Source: Plazaster borealis
Taxonomy: Eukaryota; Echinodermata; Asteroidea; Forcipulatida; Labidiasteridae
Length of the DNA: 64,000 bases
Assembly (NCBI GenBank): GCA_021014325.1
Contig: CM037472.1
Coordinates: 13,935,063 to 13,999,062 of the forward strand
Direction of reading: 5' to 3'
Part shown: positions 36,271 to 48,835 of the stretch, one piece after another
Layout of the letters: each line of letters starts with the position of its first letter
Numbering within the stretch: the stretch's first letter is position 1
Position numbers and translations under genes: made by a program
Notes under the pieces: generated by a model
What the model saw: only the letters and a program-made list of their open reading frames with translations
Told to the model about the DNA's origin: nothing
Database searches by the model: none

Positions 36271-36567
36271 GGGTGGACAGTTGATATAGGCTCCCCTTGG
36301 TATTGGAAGTTGACAAACTACAATCCCGTCCATATCTCGGTGGGCCCCCGCCCCCTTCTCCCCCTGCCCCCGTTCAATATTGGCTCTCATTGCAAGGTCT
36401 GCACTCCAGCTGGGGTAAACAACATTGAGCGGGGGAACTGGGGAGAGTATGTTTATTGTCACGTGGCCCAAGCATTTTGGCCGGGATTGTAGTTAATCAG
36501 GCTTTTCTCTCGGGAACTAGTTTGTCAACTTCCAATACCTTGGGGAGCTAATATTGACTGTCCACCC
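36271..36567. mobile_element. 297-bp TIR element, GGGTGGACAGT family
   Basis: The first 50 bases (GGGTGGACAGTTGATATAGG, then TATTGGAAGTTGACAAACTA) are inverted at the last 50 (TAGTTTGTCAACTTCCAATA, then AATATTGACTGTCCACCC). A second inner pair, ACTACAATCCCG and CGGGATTGTAGT, is also inverted. The middle is C/G-biased and non-coding. No target duplication could be fixed. Confidence 0.8.
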
Positions 36568-39500
36568 TCAAAAGATAACAAGAAAAGAGTCCTAAAAAAT
36601 CAAACCAATTGTCCCAATGAGCTTTAAAGTTGCTACAAGCTGATAGACTCACTGTTTCATTATCTTATGTGTGTATAATGGAACTAAAAATGGCGTTCTT
36701 GACTATTTCTTGTGAAAGCAGTGCTTGAATAAACACAGGTTCAGGCCTGATTCTTGTAAGGGGAACACAGTTTTTCCTTGGTGAAAAGCATCTCTATGAG
36801 GGAACTTAAAAATGGTACTGGAACATTATGAGGGGCACCAAGGCAAATGACCAGGGGGCATGGATGCAGTTATTGCCTCCATGAAGTGTCCTGTAAGTTT
36901 TGGGGACTCAACATAATCCGCTTCCAATCATGTAGATATGAAAATTAACCGTTGTCACTGTTAATGAGTTTATACTACGTGTGATGCATCGGTTGTGCCA
37001 AGCTGGATGTAACAGCTGTAGTGCCCTAACAGCTGACCTGTACTACTGACATTTTTGAAAAGCTGTTCTTCTCTTGGTACCTGATACTGCCTCATTCCAA
37101 CCAATAATGAATGCTTAGTCAACAAGCAATATTAATGCTTGTGAAACTTAGCCCTAATCGTAATCACTATTTATTAATTCTAAATAATTCAACTTCTTTT
37201 GTTACCCAATTGAATGAAAAACTGAAATGTTCGCGATAGAAAACCTGCTGCGAGGCACTGGGGAGCAAATCGGAAGAAGATGAATTGGTCAGAGCATTCG
37301 CCTCAAAGCCTAGCCTGACCCCTAGAAGCCCTTTCTTTAAACTTACATCATTAAAAAAAAAGGCAAACGGCCACATGTTCCGCTGTACATCAATCAATCA
37401 CTTTCGTACCCCTCTGTCAGTAAGCATTTTCATGAAACAGGGATGGATGGATGGATAGAGAGGGGGCTTACACAGTAGATTGTACATTGAATCATGAAAG
37501 CGTCACCTGTAAATCCCTAGCCAGGGAGGAAAAAAAAAAAAGCCTAATGGATACCTTAGAGGCATGTACTGATGAGTGCCTGCCAACGCCAGCCGCTGCT
37601 GTTACTGCTGCCCCGGCCACCTCTGCAGTGTTCATTGATCGAAATAGGTCAGGTATTGCAGCTAGCCTTCTCCCGGCATGCCTGCCTGCCGCATCCTAAT
37701 TTTTTTCCCCGAGATGTAGGACGTGACCCACTTTTTGAGACAGACATTGATAGAGAGGGGAAGAGAGATATCCAATTAGGATACATAATTTGTTGTAGAT
37801 GCGGTGTTTAACAGGAGGCAGTTTTCTCAGGATTATGGTTGAGGGGGATGGAGGAGGGGGAAGGACTGATAAGTGGGGGTGGGGGGAGAGGTGAAGGATT
37901 TGGCAGAAATGGGTGCATACACTGTACACGTACATTTATGCAATCAAGATGTAATGGACTTACATGTAAAAGTGCCTATACGTAAATAGTGTTAATTGCT
38001 TTGATAAAGCGGTTTTCCCATGCACAGAAAAATACACTGAGTCCTAGGCAGCGTATATTTTACTGTAAGACTAGAAGTATCGACACTGATATCACAACAA
38101 TCTCTTTGACTTATTGAATGTAATAAATCCTAATGACGCACATGTAACTCTCTCATTGTTTGGGTCTGCCAATAATTGATGGGTGTACGTGTGTATTTTT
38201 TATGAAGCATGGAGTGCACAGTGCTTTCCTGGAACTATGATAAACAAAAGAACTTGCAGTCACGTTTTATCGCGTATCGTTAAAATTGTAGTGAGTGTTG
38301 TCGTGGCATCATTTTCGTTGACATTTTTTCCCCTTTCTTACTTTACAAATTCCCCAGGAAAATTGCTGGGAAATTTTGGTTGAGCTTTTCACACTTGAAT
38401 TACTAACCCCGGTAAACTCCTGCAAATAGCCATTTCCTGGGAAATAACTACCCCTGCTTGGGAGAAGGGTTAAGCGAGATAACGTTTAAGGAAAGGCAAT
38501 TCCAGGGAAACGGCATCAAGTGTGATACGAAGATGGATGGCGGTGGGGTTAGGGCTTAGAATTCCCTGGGAAAATCCTGGGGGTTTCATTTCCTGGGAAT
38601 TGCCTCTGCAGTGTTAAATGGGCATTTGTTGTTGTTGTCTTTGTCGTCCTTGTCGCTGTCCTTTGCTGTTGTTGTTGTTGTTGTTTTCTCAATTTACAAT
38701 TGTGGTTGTAACAACTCAGTAGAGTTTTAGGCAGTCCCACAGGATTGGCCGGAGCGTGTCTACTCATAAAAGATCCAGTTGTTTTGACAGAGTGAGGACG
38801 TCCTCGCTTCACTTTCATGTACTAAACCAATGGAGACGCCGCCAAAAAATGAATTTAAGCAATAGGAGAACAAGGAGATGTTCTTGATATATGAGGGTCA
38901 CCAAACATGTGTTGGTTTGCTGAATAATGTTTGTTTTCGTGTCATTTCTCCTTTTTTAACTTCTGTATTCTTTTTTACATTCCTATGTTTTTCTTAATAA
39001 ATGCTTTTTAATGTTTTAAACTTTTGTATTGTCTTTTTTTGGTAATTGATTTATTTAAAAATGTTATATCTGTAATTGTATGATCGCTTGAAATAGACTC
39101 TAATAAATAAATGAAATAATTTTTTTCTGAATCAAGACTTGAAAAGTTAGGAATATACAGCAGTTTATAGACGATGTGACCTCTGTTTACATTCAAACCG
39201 CCCTCTGTTGACAAAACACTGTCCAAGTCATGTTCCGCCGGGCAAGAAGACGCGTAGTTACACGGTAAGATTGCGTGTACTTTCTAGCTGGCTGTAAAGT
39301 ACACAGAGATTTTGCCCGGCGACATGCGCGCACATCATGTTATGGTTTCCGAGTGACGTCAGAGTTCACATCGTCTATACTAACATCAAGGAAGGGCTTC
39401 ACTAAAATGTCACCTTCTTTTGAAGTGACCAGTATTTTTTATCCAAAGGGTTTCTTAAACTAAACTTTTTTTTTGCTTTCTCGTGGTTCTTGATGCATGG

Positions 39501-42500
39501 TTTGTATTGTTTTAATCTGCATTTTGATAAATGGAGTACCTTCAGTAGCTCTATGGATATCATTGTAGTCATGCCCCGTCTTTCTGGTATGACAGTGATT
39601 TGTATACTGTGATCCATGCGTGTGTACTTAACCATGTTGAACTTGTTACACGACCATGGCTGTAGCAACACACTCAGTGCTCCATAAACACACATTCTCT
39701 GCAACCGTGTTGCGTGGAATACAAATTCCTCTGTTTGCCCCTCCCTGCTGTCTTGTGGGGTGGGGGTGTCGTCAAGATTGACATCAATGGTATTGATGCT
39801 TTTTGATATATCAAGCAGATGTACATTGAAGAAATTTGTTCGAACATGTACAAGCAATAGTGTAAGGACCTGAGATAATTACATGATTAAGATGAACATG
39901 TAAACTCTCTCGTTTGGTAACATAAAGTTTTAGAAAGTAATGGAAATAAAGCACCTGAAAACAGACAAACAAAATATGGGAAATGAGACAAAATCTCTAA
40001 AGAAGAGCGATGGAAAAGTAAACAAACATTTTAAAAAGAAAGGCTTAAAACCTCAAGGCTTTTACATTGTAGGTAGTGAAAGGCCAGTTGTTTTATCCCA
40101 TCCACGGGTACAAAGGAAAAAGAGACTCATATTTGTTTCCAAAAACATGAAAATAAAACTGCGTTCTTTTTGAAAGTATACCTTTGACTTTGCGGGAAGA
40201 TTACCATACACATACACCAAACTTGTCAGTGAAAAAGTTACTAAAACCAAATCAGAAGCACAGTGTCACTGTCTGCGCTGTAAAGTACAGTGCCGTGGGT
40301 TGATTGGTGTGATTAATTTGGAGTTCATTTTGAAAAATGCAATTTGTTTTTATTGTCTGGAACTTTTGAGTGTTTTGAGTAGAAACTTTTTGTAGATTAA
40401 TCAGCATGCCTTGATGTGTACATTCAATGACCCTCCAAAAGTACACTTCACTGTTGTGTGTACTTCTGGGAATGTGCATGGCATTGTTTTGTAAAAAACA
40501 CTCCTTGCACATGAATTAGTTAAAAACATTGTACAGTCATGAATGTGCAGGGATTGATAGACGATATTTCAATAGGCAACCAGGGTTTGCCTTGGTTTTT
40601 CCTGTTTTTTTCTTTCTAGCCAGACAGACCAGTCAGCTTCCCCTTCAAAAAAAATTCATCTTCATTATCTGAAATTCCCTTTACGTTATGGCCATTTAAC
40701 CCTTTCATGCACCATTTTTTTTAGTGATAAATTGATCAGATGGACCCATTAATTGTTTACTTTTTATTTGTGCAAATGGCGACCCCCCAAAAAACAGGTC
40801 ACAATAGCACCTTCAAGAGTCCTCTTTCCCATTCTGGAAACTGTGTGGCCGTGCGATCTTTATTTTTTGTTTTACTACTATTTTTCTGAAGGGATTTAAA
40901 CCGGTCTCCAGCGATCGATCGGCACATGAAAGAGTTTTACTAAGTTTTCCTCTGGTAAATGATCGTGTTAGGATATTATTGTTCTGTCTGTAGCTTTGGC
41001 CGACAAACTTTTGTTCATGGAGAACAATAACAAAGGAATGGTTAAAAATGTTTGGAACATGTTTGACATGCATGAAACTTGCTTGAAGAAAAAATAGTGG
41101 TTTTGTTGTCAATAATTTATAGTTCATTATGGCTGTACTGCCTTCCCTGTCTGTCAATGAGTCACAGCAACAGGTGTATTGTGGCAGGTTTCAGAAAAAA
41201 CACTTTTATAAAATAAAATTGGGACCAAATTATGTACGGTAAAGAAGAATGTAGGATTAGACAGTTATCACCAAAATCCCCTACTCAAGTTTATTTGGCT
41301 ATGAAAACTAATTGCTGATTTTGTAGGTTTAAGGTTAGAAAAAGATTTTATCCAATTAAATTATGAGTTCAAAAAAAAAATTCCAAAGTGGAGTCCATCC
41401 AAATGCCAACTCGGTAATTTACAGGTAATTAAATTTCTTGGAGCAAAAGTTTCTCATTGTGTCACATCTGTTCCATCAGATGATACCCACTTTAATTGGA
41501 GTTGAAGTATTTGTCTTCCATTAGGGATATATGGACAAACAAAGATGTCACAGGGAGTAATCTTATAAGACTGAAAGATCCTGGTATCCCAGGAATTGTG
41601 CTGCATATCCTTGACATTTTTGGCGCTGATAACTGTGCTAAATAGAACAAGGTGAAGTAATTTGCAAGTTAGGGCTTGGGTGGCCCTATCATTGGCTGAT
41701 TGCCATACAGGTTAATTTACTTATTAACTTTCCCAATCCCCGATGAAAAAATAAATAAATAAAATTATATGAATAAGGATTGACCAATAGAAATGACACT
41801 TTGGTAAATGTACAAGGTAAGTTAGTTTTAAGGGGTAGTTATGTCTTCCCTTGCAATACTTCACTACCTTTTTGTCAACTTTCAGGAGAAAACAAATCGA
41901 AAGTCAGCAGAAGTTGGTATTCAAAATCACTGAGTCACTTAAAGGGCTGTAGTTTATGGTTACCAGTTTCCTGACAAATGTAAATATCTTGTGTGTTGAC
42001 ACTGTCAAAGGTGGGTTTACTTCTTGAAAACTAGAGGGTTCTCTCCAATGTTTGTACCTAGACTGTGAAGGACAGACAGTAATGCCGATAATATTGATGG
42101 AGTGCAATACTTCCTCTTCTAACAAACATTACAGAGCTATCAAAAGGGGGCCTGGATGGAATCGGGTGTTTGGTTACACTTAACAACCTGACGGCGGCCC
42201 TGCTGAAATCCGGTGGTGTCCGCCAGGGAGACCCCAGCAGAGCCTTACTCAGCGCCTCTCAAGTATCTCTAGTTACGCGCTGGTGACAGAGGAGCGGCTA
42301 AGATGTGTTTGCATTGCACGTAAGAGAGCGCCAAGAACCCATTCATCAACACGGATTCCCCAAGCCGGACGCGCAGCCCCCCTCAGTCTCCAAAGAGAGC
42401 ATTTGTCTTAATATTACTAGTGGGTTTCCTCACCACGCTGGGAAGTGTTGCATATTTCATTGTCTGCAGCTTGTTGTGTGTTTTGTTTTGTTTTGTTTTT

Positions 42501-44362
42501 TTGATGGGGAGTATGGTGCGAAACGGTGTTTATCGTAAGGAGGTAGGGCGATTTAGCAGGAGTGCTACTCGTGTTGCTGGGTTCCGTTGTCAAATGTTTG
42601 CGGTTAAGACTCCTGTCGTCTGAACGCTCTCATAGAGGGAGACAAGAAATTTTATGAGCTGAGAATTCTACCTGAGGAATTGAAGCCTGTGTTAATAATG
42701 TAGATCAAGAGTGCTCGAGATAAGCCACTACATCATGGATAGCATTACATTTTCAGAGAAAACGTATTAAAGTGTTGGTTTGTCAAAACAATAACCACAG
42801 TATTTTTTGCCTGAGAGGTGGTGCCAGTCTATTTAGGAAATCCTTTAGGCAAAAGTACTTTTTATTTTTCTAAAGGAAAGGTTAAATAATTCTCTGGGTG
42901 GAATATGGTGTCTATTTTCGCAAATTGAAACTATGTATAACTGTACAGTAGGTCATAATTGAAACACATAGTGTACAATGTAATGCTTGGTGCTGTTATG
43001 CTCAGGTACCCTTGATAGATGTTAGTGGGTACTGGTAGGGGAGAGGAAAAATGGTGGGGCATCATCCCACTAACACAAGACCAGAAGGTAGGAACATCCC
43101 CCAATGTATGTACATGTATGTACATACATGTACCATACCAGACTTCAGGCATTCTATAGATTTCAACAGGTTAGTCAGGGCTTGAATTTGGGGAGGGGGG
43201 GGGGAATCCACAAGACTGCAGGGGCCTGTAGCTCATAATTTTTACTGGACCAGTATTTTGTTTACAAGACCAGAATCAAAATGAGTTTTAACATTTGAAC
43301 TATTTTTATTTAAACAAACACTAAGAGAAGAGTTCTCTTTTTGTCTTGTGGGTAAGTAAACTTTGATACTCAAAAGAATTGTAAGATATTTACCAGGCTC
43401 AAACTCAACATTTTAACATCTTTTTTTTTTTACAAAGATATTGAATAGAAAAATAGAATACCACTGGACTTGTCCGGCTGTGAGTTTACTGGCCCGACAC
43501 CTAAATCACTGGCCTCGGGCCTGTAGTCTGGTGTAAATTTTGAGCCCTGTTATTGATTGCGGGATGATTGATTGTCGGGGTACAGATCACACATAGTTCT
43601 CATCCCTCCTCTTGTGTATTATGAAGCCATTTTGAGTCTCGTAGTGTGTCTTTAGATTGTCTAGCAATTAATCAAATGATAACAACCGAAACTAAACAAC
43701 TTTATGCTGCTGTTGTTTTGAATATAATAGGATTAAAATTTACTGGAGCAACTTTCATGCTACAGGTTTTTTTTAAAGGTAAAACAAAAATAATAGTAGT
43801 ACCAGCAAGGTTTGTGACAATAAATGTAAGAGGTGACTAAAATGTAAGAGGTGACTAAAATGTACTTCACACATCCTTCGGTAACCGATTTCATCAGTGA
43901 GGACATCAAATAAAATTATTTTATGAGCACCCGAGGACGCCAGCAAATTATGAATATAATGGGAAGGTTTATTTTTAGCTGTAAAAATAGAGTTATTTTA
44001 GTATTTTCCTTTATTGACCACCAGTATTTCATTATTATCTTTCTATGTAGTTATTTCTTATGATAAGGTTACATCGCTAATCTTTTATTTTCTTTCTGTA
44101 CCCCCTAGTTTCCTGTTTGATCTTTCAAGTGTTTTTGGACTTGTTACAGAGTCAAGGTTACTTCAATCATGTTTAGACCTGCTACAGTCAAAATATTATG
44201 TTTTGTAATAAGGTTGATTATTTATTTTAAAAACAACCAAAAGAAATAGCGAGCAGTGACCAACCAAAATGATCTGTGGTATGAATGCAAACAAATTGAT
44301 CAAAAAGTAAGGATATTTTGGAAATTACTTGATTGATTTCATACAGCTTGATACTCTTATTT
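36568..44362. other. Non-coding DNA
   Basis: It contains a diverged CAGGCCTG-family remnant (about 36743-36890), an ATGG microsatellite (37441-37456), the repeat at 38370-38625 and a GC-richer patch at about 42180-42400. No supported exon. Confidence 0.5.
38370..38625. mobile_element. Repeat with CACACTTGAATTACTAACCC end
   Basis: The left end TTTTCACACTTGAATTACTA is followed by several TTCCTGGGAAAT-type motifs and CCCTGCTTGGGAGAAGGGTT. The same order occurs, more decayed, at 24183-24370. Confidence 0.5.
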
Positions 44363-44808
44363 AACCCTTTAGAGACCATAGCGGCCACAAGCGGCTTGTA
44401 CCAAAATGCCCATAGCGGCCACAAACGGCTGCAAGGTTTGATCTACTTCCATTCACATGAAGAGGTCAAAGTAAAGGTCATGTCCGGATATGAAATTTCC
44501 CAATGTAGTATGTTAACAAAGAATCCCAATTGTAAACAGAACTAAATTTTCTGTTTCACGTTATTTCTGTTGACATTTTTACCTTACAAAATTTGATTAA
44601 AAGAAATTAACAATATTAGCGATGGCTAGGCGTTTTGTGATGATTATACAGAAATGAAATAGTGTCCTCCCACTGTTGCTACTCCGTATCTCTCTACTAC
44701 TACGACCCTATTGTAAATAGCCCATACACACTCACTCCACCATGCATCATTACTGATGGCTAGGCGTTTTGTGATGATTATACAGAAATGAATGGTCTCT
44801 AAAGGGTT
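44363..44808. mobile_element. TIR element with internal filler copied from its flank
   Basis: The ends AACCCTTTAGAGACCAT and ATGGTCTCTAAAGGGTT are perfect 17-bp inverted repeats. Inside, a 37-bp segment (44621-44657) recurs at 44755-44791. Between the two lies an 84-bp block (44663-44746) identical by eye to 44911-44994, which is outside the element. TAGCGGCCACAA occurs twice near the left end. Confidence 0.78.
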
Positions 44809-44910
44809 CATATACTGAAAAGTAGTATTATGAAGGGAAGGGACATGTTTATGTTGCCATTGTTGCTGTGAATGCGTCCCTCTACTTTACCACTCCAACA
44901 CACTCCACTG

Positions 44911-44994
44911 TGTCCTCCCACTGTTGCTACTCCGTATCTCTCTACTACTACGACCCTATTGTAAATAGCCCATACACACTCACTCCACCATGCA
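44911..44994 (+). repeat. 84-bp source/duplicate block
   Basis: It runs TGTCCTCCCACTGTTGCTAC to CACTCCACCATGCA and matches 44663-44746. It lies about 100 bp beyond the element's right end. Confidence 0.85.
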
Positions 44995-44999
44995 CTCCG

Positions 45000-46780
45000 A
45001 TAACACCACTAATCATCATTCATCTATGGGATGCGATCCTCTCCTCAGCAATCTCTTTCCTTTTTCTACTCCCCCCCCCCCTCGGTGCCAAGATGGTAAA
45101 TGCTAGCCCCGACAACAATTGCATGCATCCTGCACCCTCATGCAAGCTATTACCACTATGCCCAGGTCATCATTATCTAACAACTGAGCAACCCCTGGCA
45201 GGGCTATTTTTAAGGTATGACCGAACCATGAGTCATATGATTGGAATGTATATCATATCAATCATACAGACAGTTATCACACTCTGCTGGGCTGGAGGTG
45301 TGTACATGCATAGAAGAGACGAGAGAGCTGAAGGGATGTGGGGGATCTGCTGGGGTCTTTCATCAGATATGCTCATTATTGACCTGCTGTTTTCTTGCTG
45401 GAGGGTGTGTGATGATGTGTAAAGGATATTATTTGGTTATAAGGGGAGGGTTTGGTTTGGTTTCTTCACATTACATCATCCTACTCTTATAAATCTCACC
45501 CAATCAGACCATCTGCAGATCCAGGGAGGGTTGGAGGAGTTTGGTTATCTTGTTACATTTTTGTTCATCTTGTCTCCAGGCAAGTGTTAAAGTAGTAAGC
45601 AAGACGTTATCATGTGCCGCTTAATAGCGGCGGGCTCAATTTCTCCTTACCAATTCCTTTTAATGCAGACATTCCACTTGCTTAATACCCAAGTTTCCTC
45701 GACCATGGAGGAAAGACACTCCTTCCTCCATGCCTTGACTTTGTCCATTAGCTGTAAAAAAAAATTTACAGCGACAAATTGGCCTGGAATGACGGTTGGT
45801 TTACCGCTGTAGCTGTAAATCAGCACGAGAAATTCCATCAGCTTAATACACGCGGTCCAATTGTTTTCAATCATCTGTTGGAGAAAGACTAGCTTGCCCT
45901 TGTGTCAACCTTCAGTCCAGATGAGCTCCAGTTAACTCAAGGGTAGCAAGGCTCTCAACCTTGTCCCCATTGTTACATCACCATAACACAGTGAGTCATC
46001 ATCGCTACTACTACTAGCTACAGGGCTGCAGTCCTCCCTCCCTTACATGATGCAGTCATGGCACATCGACCTAAACTACATCACACACCATCATCATCAT
46101 CATCATCATCATCTTAGCTGGTGCTTCTCATACTATTATTACAGTCTTGCAAACACAGCCTGATGTTTCGGGATTGCGTGCTTGCGGTTTGAAGTGTGTG
46201 TACGGGGGCCTGAGAGCATGTGGAAATTGTGTTAAGTTCATGAATGCTGACCAGGGTGACAACTCAAGGTTTCATCGTGTGTGTTTTGTTGATGGGTTTG
46301 GTACACAAGCTTGCCTTCATTACTGATCGACTTTTTTGTGTGTGTATTTATTTCTTTATACACTTTAGGAGTATTGCAAATCTGTGTGAGAAGCTATCAA
46401 AATAAATTAGATTGGAAATCGGACAGTGGTGACACACTTTGCTCTGTCTACTTTGTCATTTTAACTAGGGTCCTATTTCATCTTACACATTTATTTAATG
46501 CAACAAGGTTTTGCTTTAGGAGTAAACAGATTACCTAAGTGAATACACAAATGTTTTGCTCAGCAGTTGTGGTAGCAGATTATCTGCCAAATTGTGGTGT
46601 TATTAATAATGTTTTGGTCTGGTTTTACCTGCATGCTGGATAGGAATATTCATTATATTATCCACTGCTACTAATATTGTATATTATGGATTAATTGGTA
46701 CAAATATTGTGTATTATGGATTAATTGGTATTATAACCTTGGTTCTTAAAAATAACAAGAACGTCTGCACTTAACCAATT
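45000..46780. other. Non-coding DNA
   Basis: It contains a C10 run near 45071, an ATC microsatellite at about 46089-46113 and a two-copy 31-bp repeat (AATATTGTRTATTATGGATT) at 46673-46731. No gene recognised. Confidence 0.5.
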
Positions 46781-46784
46781 CACC

Positions 46785-48480
46785 CATCAATCATTTAACT
46801 TTAGATCAATCACAGTGAAGGGTGGATGTCAGTGGCTGTTTGCTGTTTTGATAGTGCACCTTTGTTTCTGTATTGCAAATGAAGCTGTGCTCACTGGCAA
46901 ACCCCATTCACTTGTTAATCATTTAACTTTAGACCAATCATAGCAATCACTGGCTGTCTGTGGCTGTTTTACTGTTTTGATACACCCTGTTCATCTGCCA
47001 ATCATTTTGGCTAGACTGTGGCTATTTGCTGTTTTAAATTGTGTGTACTATGTATCCAGTGATACTGTTCCTTTGGTTCTGCCATGGGGCTATGCTCAAC
47101 CTGTCTGTCTGTCAATTATTTAACTTTAGGCCAATCACAGAAACGTTTGTCTGTCTGTGTGGCAGCTAACTGATTTTATCCAAGTGAATACTGTTTCTTT
47201 GGTTCTGTCATGGGGCGGTGCTCAACCTTGACATCTGTCAATCATTTCATATTATGACCAATCACAAGGAAGGCTGCTTGTATGTGGCAGTGAACTGATT
47301 TTATCCCAGTGAATACTGTTCCTTTGGTTCTGTCATGGGGCGGTGCTCAACCTGTCCATCTGTCAATCATTTAACTTATGACCAATCACAGGGAAGGCTG
47401 TGTGACAGTGAAGTGATTTTATCCCAGTGAATACTGTTCCTTTGGTTCTGTCATGGGGCGGTGCTCAACCTGTTCATCTGTCAATCATTTAACTTATGAC
47501 CAATCACAGGGAAGGCTGTGTGGCAGTGAACTGATTTTATCCCAGTGAATACTGTTCCTTTGGTTCTGTCATGGGGCGGTGCTCAACCTGTTCATCTGTC
47601 AATCATTTAACTTATGACCAATCACAGGGAAGGCTGTGTGACAGTGAAGTGATTTTATCCCAGTGAATACTGTTCCTTTGGTTTTGTCATGGGGTGGTGC
47701 TCAACCTGTTCATCTGTCAATCATTTAACTTATGACCAATCACAGGGAAGGCTGTGTGGCAGTGAAGTGATTTTATCCCAGTGAATACTGTTCCTTTGGT
47801 TTTGTCATGGGGTGGTGCTCAACTTGTTTGTTCATCTGTCAATCATTTAACTTATGACCAATCACAGGGAAGGAAGGCTGTGTGGTAGTGAAGTGATTTT
47901 ATCCCAGTGAATACTGTTCCTTTGGTTTTGTCATGGGGTGGTGCTCAACTTGTTTGTTCATCTGTCAATCATTTAACTTATGACCAATCACAGGGAAGGA
48001 AGGCTGTGTGGCAGTGAAGTGATTTTATCCCAGTGAATACTGTTCCTTTGGTTTTATCATGGGGCGGTGCTCAACCTGCTCATCTGTCAATCATTTAACT
48101 TATGACCAATCACAAGGGAAGGCTGTGTGGCAGTGAAGTGATTTTATCCAAGTGAATACTGTTCCTTTGGTTTTATCATGGGGCGGTGCTCAACCTGCTC
48201 ATCTGTCAATCATTTAACTTATGACCAATCACAAGGGAAGGCTGTGTGGCAGTGAAGTGATTTTATCCAAGTGAATACTGTTCCTTTGGTTTTATCATGG
48301 GGCAGTGCTCAACCTGCTCATCTGTCAATCATTTAACTTATGACCAATCACAAGGGAAGGCTGTGTGGCAGTGGAGTGATTTTATCCAAGTGAATACTGT
48401 TCCTTTGGTTCTGTCATGGGGTGGTGCTCAACCTGTTCGTCTGTCAATCATTTAACTTATGACCAATCACAGGGAAGGCT
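46785..48480. repeat. Minisatellite, 118-126-bp units each with a CCAAT box
   Basis: About eleven homogeneous units run from 47230 to 48480, with CATCTGTCAATCATTT at 47357, 47475, 47593, 47711, 47833, 47959, 48081, 48200 and 48319. Diverged units extend left to about 46785. Each unit carries TATGACCAATCACAGGGAAG, CAGTGAATACTGTTCCTTTG and CATGGGGYGGTGCTCAACC. Length variants come from GGAA and TTGT insertions shared by neighbouring units, a sign of recent local spread. Confidence 0.92.
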
Positions 48481-48486
48481 GTCTGC

Positions 48487-48835
48487 AGGCCTGATGCTTC
48501 ACAGACAGAGGCAATTGCCTCCATGCACCGAGTCATTGCCAGAGTGCCCTTTGAGATTATCCAGTAGAAATTTGAATTTCTCTTTTTTATTTTATTTATT
48601 TATATTTTTTTATGAGATATTGCCTTACATCACAAGGCCAGATGGTGAAGGCTACAATTAACTGATTTGGGCTGTCGACCCAAATCAACTGTCACCAAGG
48701 GGCATGTTTCCACCTACTCCTGGAGCTGAAACAGGGTTACCCCTTCATAGTTTGAAGGATGTAGGCATGGCTATCATCCACTGGGAGCCTGGCTGGTAGA
48801 GCAGAATGCACTACCTTCCCAACTTCCCTTACTGC
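48487..48835. repeat. Dispersed repeat remnants after the minisatellite
   Basis: CAGGCCTGATGCTTCACAGA followed by GAGGCAATTGCCTCCATGC resembles the CAGGCCTG family. The segment from 48670 to 48830 (TGGCTGGTAGAGCAGAATGC) looks like a Pol III-type repeat piece. Classification is tentative. Confidence 0.35.

Noticed and set aside
39402..39857. 151-codon minus-strand open frame
   Set aside because: No recognisable motif, no splice context, and ordinary AT-rich composition. Treated as chance.
40616..40720. Strong pyrimidine tract and 33-codon phase-0 frame
   Set aside because: The residues match no kinase segment, and the frame's end resembles simple and dispersed repeat sequence.
44868..45422. 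184-codon + strand open frame, the longest in the window
   Set aside because: It starts near the duplicated 84-bp block, has no domain, a low-complexity Thr/Pro/Ser start and no coding bias. Chance frame.
46785..48480. Regular repeats considered as a CRISPR array
   Set aside because: Units are over 100 bp, contiguous and without unique spacers, in animal DNA. It is a minisatellite.
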